Shown here: piece after piece, positions 17,970-27,293 of the stretch
Layout: every line of letters starts with the position of its first letter
Numbering within the stretch: the stretch's first letter is position 1
NCBI RefSeq assembly: GCF_000817775.3
Contig: NZ_JTHE03000091.1
Location: 94,468 to 158,467 of the forward strand
Source: Lyngbya confervoides BDU141951
GTDB taxonomy: Bacteria > Cyanobacteriota > Cyanobacteriia > Thermosynechococcales > Thermosynechococcaceae
Length of the DNA stretch: 64,000 nt
Reading direction: 5' to 3'
Position numbers and translations under genes: made by a program
Notes under the pieces: model-generated
Told to the model about the DNA's origin: nothing
The model's input: the letters and a program-made list of their open reading frames with translations, nothing else
The model's database searches: none

Positions 17970-17980
17970 CGCTCTACACT
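17952..17980 (+). promoter_or_regulatory. Candidate rnpB promoter
   Basis: A -10-like TACACT at 17975-17980 sits 7 bases before the predicted 5' end of RNase P RNA (17988), the right distance for a sigma-70-type start. The matching -35 position (17952-17957, CTGCAA, 17-base spacer) is weak and lies inside the last codons of the CTDH gene. Confidence 0.5.
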
Positions 17981-17987
17981 GAGGGAT

Positions 17988-18452
17988 GGAAAGAGCAGGT
18001 GTAGGTGGTTGCAGGCTTGCCCCGCTGCAGGCTTGAGGAAAGTCCGGGCTCCCTAAAGACCAGGCTTGCTGGGTAACGCCCAGTGCGGGTGACCGTGAGG
18101 AGAGTGCCACAGAAACATACCGCCAACGGAAAGGCTGCGCCATGAAGGTGAGGGACGAAGTCCGCTTCGAAGCCCCCGCACGTTCAGCGCTGGACCTTTT
18201 ACGGGTAAGGGTGCAAGGGTGCGGTAAGAGCGCACCAGCAATGTCGAGAGGCATTGGCTCGGTAAACCCCGGCCAGGAGCAAGGCAGAGGAAGCAATGGT
18301 TGGTCTTTTCCCTGCTTCCAGAGTTGAGGCCGCAGGAGGTGTCTGGTAACAGACATCCTAGATAGATAACCGCCCTTCAGGGCTCTGGCTCAAAGCGATT
18401 TTGAGGCCCAAAGTGCTGAAGAACAGAACCCGGCTTATGTCCTGCTCTTTCC
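17988..18452 (+). ncRNA. rnpB: RNase P RNA, type A
   Basis: This is the catalytic RNA of RNase P, which matures tRNA 5' ends. The ends are set by a perfect 12-bp P1 helix: GGAAAGAGCAGG at 17988-17999 pairs with CCTGCTCTTTCC at 18441-18452. The diagnostic conserved block GAGGAAAGTCCGGGCTCC follows near 18035. The 3' half of P4 (ACAGAACCCGGCTTA, near 18425) and the internal AGAGTGCCACAGAAACATA block are also present. The length of 465 bases is in the range for cyanobacterial rnpB. Several ORFs cross it on both strands and are not genes. Confidence 0.97.
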
Positions 18453-18471
18453 ACTGTTTATTTTGAATGTC

Positions 18472-19200
18472 ATGGCAGATGTCTTTCCGCCCCGTACGAG
18501 TCAGTTGCAACGGTTGGTTGCTCGCCTGGGGATTTCCGAGCAGGGGCCGGTGCGCTGGGATCTCCTGGATCTGGCCTTGACCCATCCCTCCGCCCATCCC
18601 ACGGATAACTATGAACAGCTGGAGTTTATCGGGGATGCGGTGGTTCGGCTGGTGGCGTCCCGACTACTCTGGGCAGAAAATCACCAGGGTCAGGTGGGGG
18701 AATGGTCGGCCATTCGTGCCGTGCTGGTGAGTGATCGCACCCTAGCTGAACTGGCCCAGTCCATTGGCCTGGAGAAATTTCTGCGGGTGGGATCTAGTGC
18801 AGTGGGCGATCGCAAGGGAGAAACCTCTCGTCTAGCCGATGCCTTTGAGGCAGTTTTGGCCGCGCTGTTTTTGAGCAGTCAAACCCTGGAGTTGATTTTG
18901 CCCTGGCTGGAGCCCCTCTTTGTGCGATCGATTGCCAAGATTCGATCAGATCCTGCCTACCAAAACTATAAAGCGGCCCTTCAGCAATGGACTCAGCTTC
19001 ACTATCAGCAGCTTCCTGAATATCGGGTACAGTCGCTCTCCAGCCCCGGCCAATCCTCTGCAGATCTCACGTTTCAAGCAGAGGTCTGGTTTCAAGATCG
19101 CTGTTTGGGGCAGGGACAGGGACACTCTCGCAAGGCGGCGGAGAAAGCGGCGGCCAAGGTGGCCTATGAAGCGATTCTGCATGAACAGTCAGAAAGGTAG
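18472..19200 (+). CDS. rnc: Ribonuclease III
   Basis: RNase III cuts double-stranded RNA in rRNA processing and antisense regulation. The catalytic domain carries the signature [13 protein letters not shown] (residues 46-58, with E51 and D55) and the second acidic patch [15 protein letters not shown]-terminal double-stranded-RNA-binding domain follows (about residues 160-240, ending [17 protein letters not shown]). At 242 residues it is the full-length type, not a Mini-III. ATG 18472 is chosen over the in-frame TTG at 18463. It begins 19 bases after rnpB, so two RNA-processing genes are adjacent. Confidence 0.94.
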   Translation: MADVFPPRTSQLQRLVARLGISEQGPVRWDLLDLALTHPSAHPTDNYEQLEFIGDAVVRLVASRLLWAENHQGQVGEWSAIRAVLVSDRTLAELAQSIGLEKFLRVGSSAVGDRKGETSRLADAFEAVLAALFLSSQTLELILPWLEPLFVRSIAKIRSDPAYQNYKAALQQWTQLHYQQLPEYRVQSLSSPGQSSADLTFQAEVWFQDRCLGQGQGHSRKAAEKAAAKVAYEAILHEQSER

Positions 19201-19361
19201 TTCTGGCCGGGAATCCGATTCGGGTTCGGCCAGGGATTCCCCCCTGGGTCGGTGTAGATTGCTATAGGATAGGAGTATTTGCGATGCGCCCAAGGGTGGC
19301 GCTGCAGAGGCAACTGCTGTATTCAGATGCTGACTTTAAAACTACGGAGAGGGCTGCACAT

Positions 19362-20381
19362 ATGGATTTGGTGGCGTTTCAAAGTACGCTAGACAACCTG
19401 TCCTTTGGAATTTTGTTTCTAACGATGCTGGTTTACTGGTTGGGGGCTGCCTTTCCCCAACTCACGGGCCTGGCAACCCTGGGCACCACGGGAATGGCGA
19501 TCGCTAACCTCAGCATTGCGGGGTTATTAGGCGCACGCTGGATGGAGGCCGGCTATTTTCCGATTAGCAATTTGTACGAATCCCTTTTTTTTCTGGCCTG
19601 GGGGGTAACGGCAATGCACCTGGTGGCAGAGTGGATTGGCCGTAATCGCCTAGTCGGCGCATTTACGGCCCCAATTGCCATGGGAATCACGGCGTTTGCA
19701 GCCCTGACGCTGCCCAGCGAAATGCAGCATTCTGCGCCGCTGGTTCCGGCCCTGAAGTCCAATTGGCTCATGATGCATGTCAGCGTCATGATGCTGAGCT
19801 ATGCCACCCTCATGGTCGGCTCAGCGCTGGCCATTGCCTTTTTGTTTGTGACCTGGGGAAAGGAGGTACACCTCAAGGGCAGCTCCATTGGCACCGGGGG
19901 GTTCCGCGATCGAACCAGCCTCAAACGGCCTGCTCCTGAAATGGGCAATGAAATGGCGAATCCCCAGATCGGCACCTCGATTCTGGCCGCAGGGGCAACC
20001 ACAGCCGTTCTAGAAAAGCCCGTAACTGCCAAAAAAACGACGGATCTTTCGCTGCAACGGCTGAATCTAGCGGAAACCTTAGATAACCTCAGCTACCGAA
20101 TCATTGGTCTGGGCTTCCCCCTGTTGACCATTGGCATTATTGCCGGAGCGGTGTGGGCTAATTCGGCCTGGGGAGCACCCTGGAGCTGGGATCCGAAGGA
20201 AACCTGGTCCTTGATCACCTGGCTGGTCTATGCGGCCTATCTTCATGCCCGCATTACTCGGGGCTGGCAGGGGCGTCGCCCGGCCATCCTTGCCGCCTCT
20301 GGGTTGGTGGTGGTGTGGGTTTGCTACTTGGGGGTGAACCTGCTTGGAAAGGGACTCCATAGCTATGGCTGGTTCTTTTAA
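19362..20381 (+). CDS. ccsA: Cytochrome c biogenesis haem-handling protein
   Basis: CcsA is the haem-handling membrane subunit of the system II (Ccs) machinery that attaches haem to c-type cytochromes in the thylakoid lumen; its partner Ccs1 is not in this window. The protein has about eight membrane segments, the tryptophan-rich WWD motif ([13 protein letters not shown]) and conserved histidines. A polar loop of about 60 residues ([10 protein letters not shown] to LSLQRLN) is poorly conserved and probably stromal. ATG 19362 ([12 protein letters not shown]) has GGAGAGGG about 9 bases upstream and is preferred over the more upstream in-frame codon at 19284. The stop TAA abuts the next ATG. Confidence 0.95.
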   Translation: MDLVAFQSTLDNLSFGILFLTMLVYWLGAAFPQLTGLATLGTTGMAIANLSIAGLLGARWMEAGYFPISNLYESLFFLAWGVTAMHLVAEWIGRNRLVGAFTAPIAMGITAFAALTLPSEMQHSAPLVPALKSNWLMMHVSVMMLSYATLMVGSALAIAFLFVTWGKEVHLKGSSIGTGGFRDRTSLKRPAPEMGNEMANPQIGTSILAAGATTAVLEKPVTAKKTTDLSLQRLNLAETLDNLSYRIIGLGFPLLTIGIIAGAVWANSAWGAPWSWDPKETWSLITWLVYAAYLHARITRGWQGRRPAILAASGLVVVWVCYLGVNLLGKGLHSYGWFF

Positions 20382-21356
20382 ATGACCGCGACTTCCAAAA
20401 CTCTCAACTATTCGTCGTTCTCCTCGCTCCCTCGCCACCGAGAATCGTCCGTTCCTGATTGGCCGTCACCCGCAGCCACTCATCTGTGGAACTGGCGAGG
20501 TTTTGATGTTCGCTATCGTGTCGAGGGTGAAGGGTCACCCTTAATTTTGCTCCATGGCTTCGGGGCTTCCCTGGATCACTGGCGCAACAATATCCCCGCT
20601 TTAGCTCAGCACCATCGGGTCTATGCCATTGACCTCTTGGGCTTCGGGCGGTCCGAAAAACCCCCTCTCAACTATTCTCTAGAGTTGTGGGAGGGGCTCC
20701 TGTGCGACTTTTGGAGGGCGCAGGTGCAGCAGCCTGCTGTTTGGATCGGCAACTCAATTGGGGCGCTGTTGGGCCTAATGGTCACCGCTCGCCATGGGCC
20801 CCTAACGCGGGGAGCGGTTTTGCTGAACGTAGCCGGAGGACTCAATCATCGCCCGGAGGAGCTAAACGCACCCCTACGATGGCTGATGGCCACCTTCGCC
20901 CAGGCCATGACGATGCCGGGGGTGGGACAGGTTTTATTTAATCGCATCCGGCAGCGATCGCAGATTCGACGCACCCTGGCTCAGGTTTATGGAAACCGCG
21001 CCGCCATTACCGATGAGCTGGTGGAATTGCTCTATCAGCCCAGCTGCGATCGCGGCGCTCAACAGGTCATGGCCTCTATTTTGCAGGCTCCGGCTGGCCC
21101 TCGAGTCTGCGAACTGCTGCCCCTGGTGCGACGACCTCTATGCGTACTGTGGGGAGAGGCGGATCCCTGGACTCCCATTACGGCTGGCCAAATTTTCCAG
21201 GATGCCCAGACCAACCCTTGCCATCCGGAGGCCCCCGTGAGCTTTACGGCTATTCCAGAAACTGGGCACTGTCCCCACGATGAGCGCCCCGAGATAGTCA
21301 ATGCGGCCATTCTGAAGTGGCTGGCGCAGCTCCCCGATCCCCCAGTAGCCTCATAA
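20382..21356 (+). CDS. Alpha/beta-fold hydrolase
   Basis: This is a 324-residue alpha/beta hydrolase. An oxyanion-hole stretch LILLHGFGASLDHW is followed by the DLLGFGRSEKP turn, the nucleophile elbow GNSIGA and the C-terminal catalytic histidine in ETGHCPHDERPE, so the Ser-Asp-His triad is plausible. The fold and motifs resemble the chloroplast esterase group that includes pheophytinase, but substrate cannot be read from sequence. It starts directly after the ccsA stop (TAA then ATG), so the two are translated from one message. Its last 59 bases overlap the end of the convergent glycosyltransferase gene. Confidence 0.9.
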   Translation: MTATSKTLNYSSFSSLPRHRESSVPDWPSPAATHLWNWRGFDVRYRVEGEGSPLILLHGFGASLDHWRNNIPALAQHHRVYAIDLLGFGRSEKPPLNYSLELWEGLLCDFWRAQVQQPAVWIGNSIGALLGLMVTARHGPLTRGAVLLNVAGGLNHRPEELNAPLRWLMATFAQAMTMPGVGQVLFNRIRQRSQIRRTLAQVYGNRAAITDELVELLYQPSCDRGAQQVMASILQAPAGPRVCELLPLVRRPLCVLWGEADPWTPITAGQIFQDAQTNPCHPEAPVSFTAIPETGHCPHDERPEIVNAAILKWLAQLPDPPVAS

Positions 21357-22416
21357 AGGCTTCCACCAGGGTGTGATTCCCGGTTTTATCCAAGGGGCCT
21401 GGGGCCTGGGGCGGATGCAGCGGGCGGTTCAGGAAGTCCCAGGTGGAGGTTTCAAACTCACCGGGCTCCAGGCAAAGATGATGACCGTGATTTTGCAGCC
21501 CCTTAACCAGATACCGGGCTTCTGCAAAGCCAGTTCGGGGTACGGTCACAATTGGTAGATCCTGCATCAACGCTTCGGCAAAGGTGCCGTAGCCGGGCTT
21601 GCTAATAATGCGATCGCACAGGGGCATCAAATCCACTGGACGCACCTGGTGACCGCTCACCTTTATCAGGTTAGGGAGATCCGTTGGTGCCTGGGAGTCA
21701 AAGGTGATGAACTGCCAGTCGGGAAACTTGAGGACATTGGCATAGGGCACTTGAGAGAGGCCATAGCCGCCAAAGGTGAGCATGACCGTGGGGGTGCCTT
21801 CAATCCATCGGGGAACCTTAGCTTGCAGTTCTGATCGGCTATATCGCGGCAGGGCGCCCGTTAAGCCAATATCTTCAATGTTGGGAAAGGCCGACATGGG
21901 TTCATGGAAGGGCATCCGAAACAGGCGATCGCATAGACTAAAGCCCTCCCTGACCCAGTTCACCATTTCCACAAAGGGTTTGCCCCAGTCCTGATAAATT
22001 AAATCCCAGCCAAAATTACTGCTCATCCAGCAGGGAACGCCTGCCGCTGCAGCAATCCTGGCAGCCAGCGGCGGGATATCTCCATAGACCAGGATGGCGC
22101 CCTGTTCCTGAATACAGGCCACCTCAGTGGCAATGAGGTCAGCCTGTTGCGATCGCAGCGCCTGGAGTGCCTCTAGGGTGGCAGCGCGATCGATGGTGAG
22201 GCTATCCTGTTGCACTGCGCCAATATCCAGGCGCTGGGGACGGTAGAGATAGTCATTTACTAGATAGGAATCTAACAGCCATTTGGGGGCGGTCGTGACC
22301 AGAATCAGCCGCAAATCTGGACAAGCTCGCTGCAAATCGGCAAGCACTGCGGCGCTGCGGGTGGCATGGCCAAAGCCGTGATTGGTAATGGCTGCGTAGA
22401 GAACTGGGCGGGTCAT
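21298..22416 (-). CDS. GT-B fold glycosyltransferase, MurG-like
   Basis: This 372-residue protein looks like a GT-B glycosyltransferase. It has an N-terminal glycine/histidine motif (NHGFGHATRS) and a C-terminal nucleotide-sugar site (SKPGYGTFAEALMQDLPIV), the pattern of MurG-like enzymes. Acceptor and sugar are unknown. The start codon overlaps the stop of the upstream fibrillin gene (ATGA), so translation is probably coupled. The 3' end runs 59 bases into the end of the hydrolase gene on the other strand. Confidence 0.85.
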   Translation of the reverse strand: MTRPVLYAAITNHGFGHATRSAAVLADLQRACPDLRLILVTTAPKWLLDSYLVNDYLYRPQRLDIGAVQQDSLTIDRAATLEALQALRSQQADLIATEVACIQEQGAILVYGDIPPLAARIAAAAGVPCWMSSNFGWDLIYQDWGKPFVEMVNWVREGFSLCDRLFRMPFHEPMSAFPNIEDIGLTGALPRYSRSELQAKVPRWIEGTPTVMLTFGGYGLSQVPYANVLKFPDWQFITFDSQAPTDLPNLIKVSGHQVRPVDLMPLCDRIISKPGYGTFAEALMQDLPIVTVPRTGFAEARYLVKGLQNHGHHLCLEPGEFETSTWDFLNRPLHPPQAPGPLDKTGNHTLVEAFMRLLGDRGAAPATSEWPH

Positions 22417-23012
22417 GGGGTGCTGGATTTGACTTTGGTGAGCACGAACACACTACCGCGATTGCCACGGCCAATTCGCAACTCTTGATCGAGATAGGTA
22501 ATGTCCAGCCAGCCCGGAGGACGTTCTGGGTTCAGGTCGATTTTCGCGGCAAAGGGGGACTTGCCCGCCTGGAGTGCTTCAATCCATAGGGCTGGGCCAC
22601 TGTAGCCCATGGATCGCTGTAGACCAATCAGGGTGCGCTCAAAGAAGACATTGACGCGCTTTTCGGTCATGGCTGTAAACCGGGCTTCAACGCTAATGAG
22701 TCCTTCCAGGAGGGGGAGGCCAAGAATCTCAGCCAGGTTATAGACCTTGGCTTCCGGGGCGCGAATGCATTGATACACTTGCCCAAGCCGCAACAGCGGA
22801 ATTCGTTCAAATCCCAAAAGCCCTTGACTGCTGGTATAAAGCAGTCGCCAGTCGCCATCTAGAAGATCCAGGGCCTCCACGGGACGAGGGGTGGGGTTGC
22901 GATCTTCGAGCTGAGCGATCGCGCTGAGAATAGCGACTCGGTCCTCAGCGGTCGCCAAAACGCCGCGATTTTTGCCTGCGATCGCTTCTAAAAGTTCACT
23001 TTTGCCCAGCAT
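22413..23012 (-). CDS. Fibrillin / plastid lipid-associated protein (PAP)
   Basis: This protein belongs to the PAP/fibrillin family, lipid-binding proteins at thylakoids and plastoglobules. It shows the family pattern of an N-terminal helix (LLEAIAGKNRG), then WRLLYTSSQGLLGFERIPLLRLGQVYQ, a lipocalin-like barrel with FERTLIGLQRS, and the C-terminal TYLDQELRIGRGNRGSVFVL. It is about 199 residues from ATG 23012; an ATG at 23045 would add 11 residues. The first codon of the glycosyltransferase overlaps its stop, so the two form an operon. Confidence 0.9.
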   Translation of the reverse strand: MLGKSELLEAIAGKNRGVLATAEDRVAILSAIAQLEDRNPTPRPVEALDLLDGDWRLLYTSSQGLLGFERIPLLRLGQVYQCIRAPEAKVYNLAEILGLPLLEGLISVEARFTAMTEKRVNVFFERTLIGLQRSMGYSGPALWIEALQAGKSPFAAKIDLNPERPPGWLDITYLDQELRIGRGNRGSVFVLTKVKSSTP

Positions 23013-23220
23013 TGGCTTTACGGGAGGTCTAAAACTTGCTCCCATTGTAGCCCCCCTGAACAGTGAAGATGGGCGATCGCCTTTTTCAGAACCCCCCGGA
23101 ATCGGGGGGCAGGGGGGCGCTAGAACACTATGAACCTTCTTGGTTTTAGATTCTGCTTTAGAACCTCTTGGAATAATAAGTTAGGCACTTTTTATGAAAT
23201 TCGGAAATCAGTACTTTTTC

Positions 23221-25019
23221 CTACTGCCCAATTTTTCGAGATAATACAAGAAAAATTGGTCCAATTATGACTGTTGTCATTAAACCTAAAGCTGCTCCAT
23301 ATAAAGCTTGTCTTTCCGATTCCAACTCGAGATATCTACCATCACTTAGATGTATGATAATTACAAACAATAGAACTGAAGAAAAACACAGAGATGTTAT
23401 TCCCAGTGCACGAGTCAAAAGAAACATGAATAGTACAAACAATCGTGGCCTAGGGTAAACAGTTTTATATAAACGACCATTCTCTAACTGTGAAAGGCAG
23501 AATCTATTACTAGAATCAACACCACAAATGAATTTATACTGACCTGATGTAAATCTCCCCGTTATTGGATTGCTTAGATGGTGGAAAATAGTTCTAAGCT
23601 GCAAACGAAACTCACCAGGCAATACTGGGAGAGAGTATTCTTGTCCATTTATGACTTCAAGAATATGGTTTCCATTTAAATAAATTGAAACCTTAGTTGC
23701 ACTTCCTCTAAATTGTTTAGGTCTACTGATAGTCATAAATAATTGTTTTGATTTTCTTTCGCGTTCGTTAAATTCCCTCCATCCACTTGTGAACTCTCGA
23801 TCCTTTTCCGAGTTTGATTGCCTGGATCGAAAATTTTCCTCAGCATAGATATCTTGCGGTGAGACTATTAAACTTGTTGAACTTTCAGTATTTTTCCCCT
23901 TGGCTTCCTTTGCCTTCTCTGCTTCACTTCCTGACTGTTTATAGTTGACTGCCGTTATCATCTGAACCGACCTTTCCACCTGCTCCACGTCCTCCGGCTT
24001 CAGCCCCCAATTCGCTCGCATCCGCCCCAACTGATCCAGCAAATAGCTCGACAGCGGCCAATGGGCCGCCGCCATCTTGCGATATTCCTGCTCATAGTCC
24101 GCCAAATGCTGGCGATAGGCCGCCAAACTTGCCTGGGCATTCAGCGCCGCTAACACGGCATCGGCAGTTTGAAACCGCTCCTCAGAACGCATTTTCAGCA
24201 GTCCATCCATCACGCCCTGCAGTTCTGCACTCACGGGCCGTTGCACACGCTGCCGCCAATTCTCCACCCAGCGATAGCCCTCCTGCAGCATCAGTGGATA
24301 GGGCACAATCCCGCTCATCAGCTCAAAGCAGGTCACACCCAAACTGTAAAGATCGCTCGCTGGCCCAGGGGCAACCGCTTCCTCCGTCATTTGCTCGAAG
24401 GGAGCATACCCTGGGGTGCCCACAATCGTGATTCCACCCACCGTCGTTAATCCCTGCGAGAGCTGCCGCGACACCCCAAAATCATCAGCATCAGTTTGCC
24501 ATCTGTTTTGCGCCGCATGATGTTGGCCGACTTCAAGTCCCGATGAATCACCCCGCGCTGATGAATAAAGCTCAAAATGGGCAGAACATCCCCCAGTAAG
24601 CCACGAATCTTGGCCTCATCAAAGAGCCCCCGCTCCTTTTCCTGCGCCAGATCCTCGCCCTCAATCAGTTCCTGAACCAGATAGAAATAGCCCGCATTCT
24701 CAAAATAGGCGATCAAATCTGGAATCTGCGCTTGCCCGCCCATCTGGTAAAGCTGCTGCGCCTCCCGCAAAAACAACTCAGTTATCTTCTTGTTGGCCTG
24801 GGTGCCCTGGGAGTCATACTTCAGCTGCTTGACCACGCAAGGCTCATCCATCTTGTCGCAGTCCTGGGCTAGATAGGTTTTACCGAGGCCCCCCTCCCCC
24901 AAGGGTTTCAAAATCCGAAAGCGATTGTGCAACAGCAGTTGGGTGCCGCAACTGAGACAAACCTCAGCTCCATCGCCATTTTCGGGTTTTTCGCAGTTCA
25001 GATTCAGGCAATACAGCAT
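23221..25019 (-). pseudogene. Ser/Thr protein kinase, frameshifted at DFG
   Basis: Two overlapping frames (24447-25019 and 23221-24474) together make one eukaryotic-type kinase. The first frame has an N-terminal four-cysteine zinc-ribbon-like stretch, the glycine loop GEGGLGKTY, the VVKQL lysine and VIHRDLKSANI, then goes out of frame at GKLML. The second frame resumes with DFGVSRQLSQG, the GTPGYAPFE loop and the C-lobe. Adding one base near 24488 gives GKLMLIDFG and a 599-codon reading frame, so a one-base deletion (or a sequencing error) explains the split. The C-terminal ~240 residues are AT-rich and end in two membrane segments. As written, the kinase would stop within the catalytic domain and lack DFG. 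Confidence 0.85.
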
Positions 25020-25193
25020 GGATCTCCAAAATCAACCCATTTCTCATCCTAAGTTCCTGCGATCATACCAATCCAGCCCAAACCTTGTCTTGCGAGGCGG
25101 CAACCCAGATTATGGCAGAATGCCAGCTTCTTACCCCCTCTCGGGCCAAAGGAAACCCAAGGGGGCACCAGTGGTGCGGGGCGGTCTGCGGGG

Positions 25194-25832
25194 TTAGCGA
25201 ATCTGCCCCTTCATGGGGACAAATTGAACCGGGAGCAGGGACGTGTGATGAATCCCCTCGGGGCTCCGCCAGTAAACCCGCAGGTCCTGACGCTCTAGGC
25301 CAATGGGAATCACCATCCGCCCATTTGGCTTTAATTGTTCCAGAAGCGCGATGGGAAGCTCTGGCGGCGCTGAGGTGACTAAAATAGCATCAAAGGGGGC
25401 TGCTTCTGGCCAGCCCTGATGACCATCGCCCACCCGCAACTGCACGTTGCGATAGCCCAAGGCTTCCAGGGTTCGCTGAGCCCGTTGGGCCAGGTCGGGA
25501 ATAATTTCAATCGAATAAACCTCCTGAACCAAGTTGCTCAGGACTGCGGTTTGATATCCTGAACCTGTGCCAATTTCCAGGACCTTATCCTGAGGGGTCA
25601 GGTGGGCCGCTTCAGTCATGCGAGCAACAATGTAGGGCTGAGAAATCGTCTGTTGCGCTCCAATGGGTAAAGGAGTATCCTCGTAGGCCTCCGCCTGTAG
25701 GGCCTCGGGTACAAAACAGTGGCGGGGAACATCGCCCATGGCTCGCAACACCCTTGCGTTCCGAATTCCTCGGGGACGCAGTTGCTGCTCCACCATCCGT
25801 AATCGCTGAGTCTGTTGCTTGGTTGTTGTCAT
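25194..25832 (-). CDS. pcm: Protein-L-isoaspartate O-methyltransferase
   Basis: Pcm methylates isoaspartyl residues in damaged proteins using S-adenosylmethionine. The 212-residue protein has the SAM motif LEIGTGSGYQTAVL, the preceding IGAQQTISQPYIVARM block and the post-motif FDAILVTSAPPELP, all typical of the family. ATG 25832 (MTTTKQQTQRLRMVEQQL) is the likely start; the frame is open up to 25928, but the extra residues are not family-like. It is divergent from the epimerase gene. Confidence 0.94.
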   Translation of the reverse strand: MTTTKQQTQRLRMVEQQLRPRGIRNARVLRAMGDVPRHCFVPEALQAEAYEDTPLPIGAQQTISQPYIVARMTEAAHLTPQDKVLEIGTGSGYQTAVLSNLVQEVYSIEIIPDLAQRAQRTLEALGYRNVQLRVGDGHQGWPEAAPFDAILVTSAPPELPIALLEQLKPNGRMVIPIGLERQDLRVYWRSPEGIHHTSLLPVQFVPMKGQIR

Positions 25833-26029
25833 GGTTGCATCCGCCAGTGTGATACATTCACCTGCTGCCCTGTGCACCGGGTTTGACTCTGGGTCTGGCC
25901 CATGCCCCATGGCCTCAAAATAACGCAAATGCGTGAGAATCTTGTGAAGCAGTGGATTGTATTCCCAGGAAGCCCCGGCTGATTGTGCGCGGGTGGGGGC
26001 AAGACCTGAAACAATAGTAAGGATAAATA

Positions 26030-26054
26030 CCAGGGAGACTCGTTAACTCCCTGG
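26030..26054 (+). promoter_or_regulatory. Perfect 8-bp hairpin before the epimerase gene
   Basis: CCAGGGAG (26030-26037) pairs perfectly with CTCCCTGG (26047-26054) across a 9-base loop, ending 21 bases before the epimerase GTG. In the leader it could affect translation or transcription; it has no following T-run. Function is unproven. Confidence 0.45.
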
Positions 26055-26075
26055 CCAACTTGATTAGGATAATCC

Positions 26076-27254
26076 GTGGACCTGACGTTTGCAGACCTTG
26101 CCCATCTCTATGAATCTGCTTTGCTGGAAGATGTCCTGCCCTTTTGGGAGGAGCATTCAGTGGATTGGGAGCAGGGGGGCTACTTTACCTGCTTAGATCG
26201 CAGCGGCAATGTGTACGACACCGACAAGTTTGTCTGGCTGCAAAACCGCCAGGTCTGGACCTTCTCCATGCTCTACAACCAGCTAGAGCCTCGGCCCCAC
26301 TGGCTTAAAATTGCTGCCCACGGGGCCCAGTTTCTGGCCCAGAACGGTCGGGATTCCGAGGGGCAATGGTACTTTTCCCTGACGCGAGGGGGACGGCCTC
26401 TGGTTCAGCCCTACAATATTTTTTCCGATTGCTTTGCGGCCATGGCCTTCAGTCAATACGCTAAGGCCAGTGGTCACAATTGGGCTAGGGAGATTGCCCT
26501 GCAAGCGTACCAGAATGTTTTGCGGCGCAAGGCCAATCCGAAGGGGGCTTACAACAAAGCGGTTCCAGGCACTCGGCCCCTCAAAACGCTGGCGGTTCCC
26601 ATGATTTTGGCAAATCTGGCCTTGGAAATGGCCTGGCTGCTGCCCGAGGGCGAACTCAATCAGGTTTTAGATCAAACGGTTCAAGAGGTCATGCGAGACT
26701 TTCTGGATCTCGATCGGGGATTGCTCTACGAAAATGTTACCCCCCAAGGCGATCGCCTGGACTGCTTTGAGGGACGATTAATCAATCCTGGTCATGGGAT
26801 TGAGGCGATGTGGTTCCTGATGGATATTGGCCAGCGCCGTCAGCAGCCGCGATTAATTCAACAGGCGGTGGAAGTGGCCCTGAAACTGATTGAGTTTGGG
26901 TGGGACCAGACCTATGGAGGTATCTTTTATTTCTTAGATGCCCAAGGACATCCTCCCCAACAGCTTGAATGGAGCCAAAAACTCTGGTGGGTGCATTTAG
27001 AAACGCTGGTCGCCTTGGCCATGGGCTATCGCCTCACCCAGTCCCCAGAATGCTGGGATTGGTATCAGCGGGTGCACGACTATAGCTGGACGCGATTCCC
27101 GGACCCTGAACAGGGAGAATGGTATGGGTATCTCGATCGCCAGGGGGAGGTGCTTTTACCCCTTAAAGGGGGAAAATGGAAGGGCTGTTTCCACGTTCCG
27201 CGATCGCTCTACTTGCTCTGGCAGCAGTTTTCCGCCCTTGCGGATCGGACTTGA
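26076..27254 (+). CDS. N-acylglucosamine 2-epimerase (AGE family)
   Basis: This 392-residue protein interconverts N-acylglucosamine and N-acylmannosamine, an (alpha/alpha)6-barrel enzyme stimulated by ATP in characterised members. It resembles the well-studied Anabaena enzyme closely over its whole length: [48 protein letters not shown] and [19 protein letters not shown] are shared family blocks, including the active-site histidines and arginines. The start is GTG at 26076. It is divergent from pcm and convergent with the cyclase gene. No sialic-acid genes are in the window, so its pathway role is unclear. Confidence 0.95.
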   Translation: MDLTFADLAHLYESALLEDVLPFWEEHSVDWEQGGYFTCLDRSGNVYDTDKFVWLQNRQVWTFSMLYNQLEPRPHWLKIAAHGAQFLAQNGRDSEGQWYFSLTRGGRPLVQPYNIFSDCFAAMAFSQYAKASGHNWAREIALQAYQNVLRRKANPKGAYNKAVPGTRPLKTLAVPMILANLALEMAWLLPEGELNQVLDQTVQEVMRDFLDLDRGLLYENVTPQGDRLDCFEGRLINPGHGIEAMWFLMDIGQRRQQPRLIQQAVEVALKLIEFGWDQTYGGIFYFLDAQGHPPQQLEWSQKLWWVHLETLVALAMGYRLTQSPECWDWYQRVHDYSWTRFPDPEQGEWYGYLDRQGEVLLPLKGGKWKGCFHVPRSLYLLWQQFSALADRT

Positions 27255-27293
27255 TAAGGCTTGATAGGACTCGATGGAGGGCATGGTGCAGTC

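Noticed and set aside
17901..18356. Open frames on both strands over 17.9-18.4 kb
   Set aside because: They cross the RNase P RNA gene, whose helices and conserved blocks explain the sequence.
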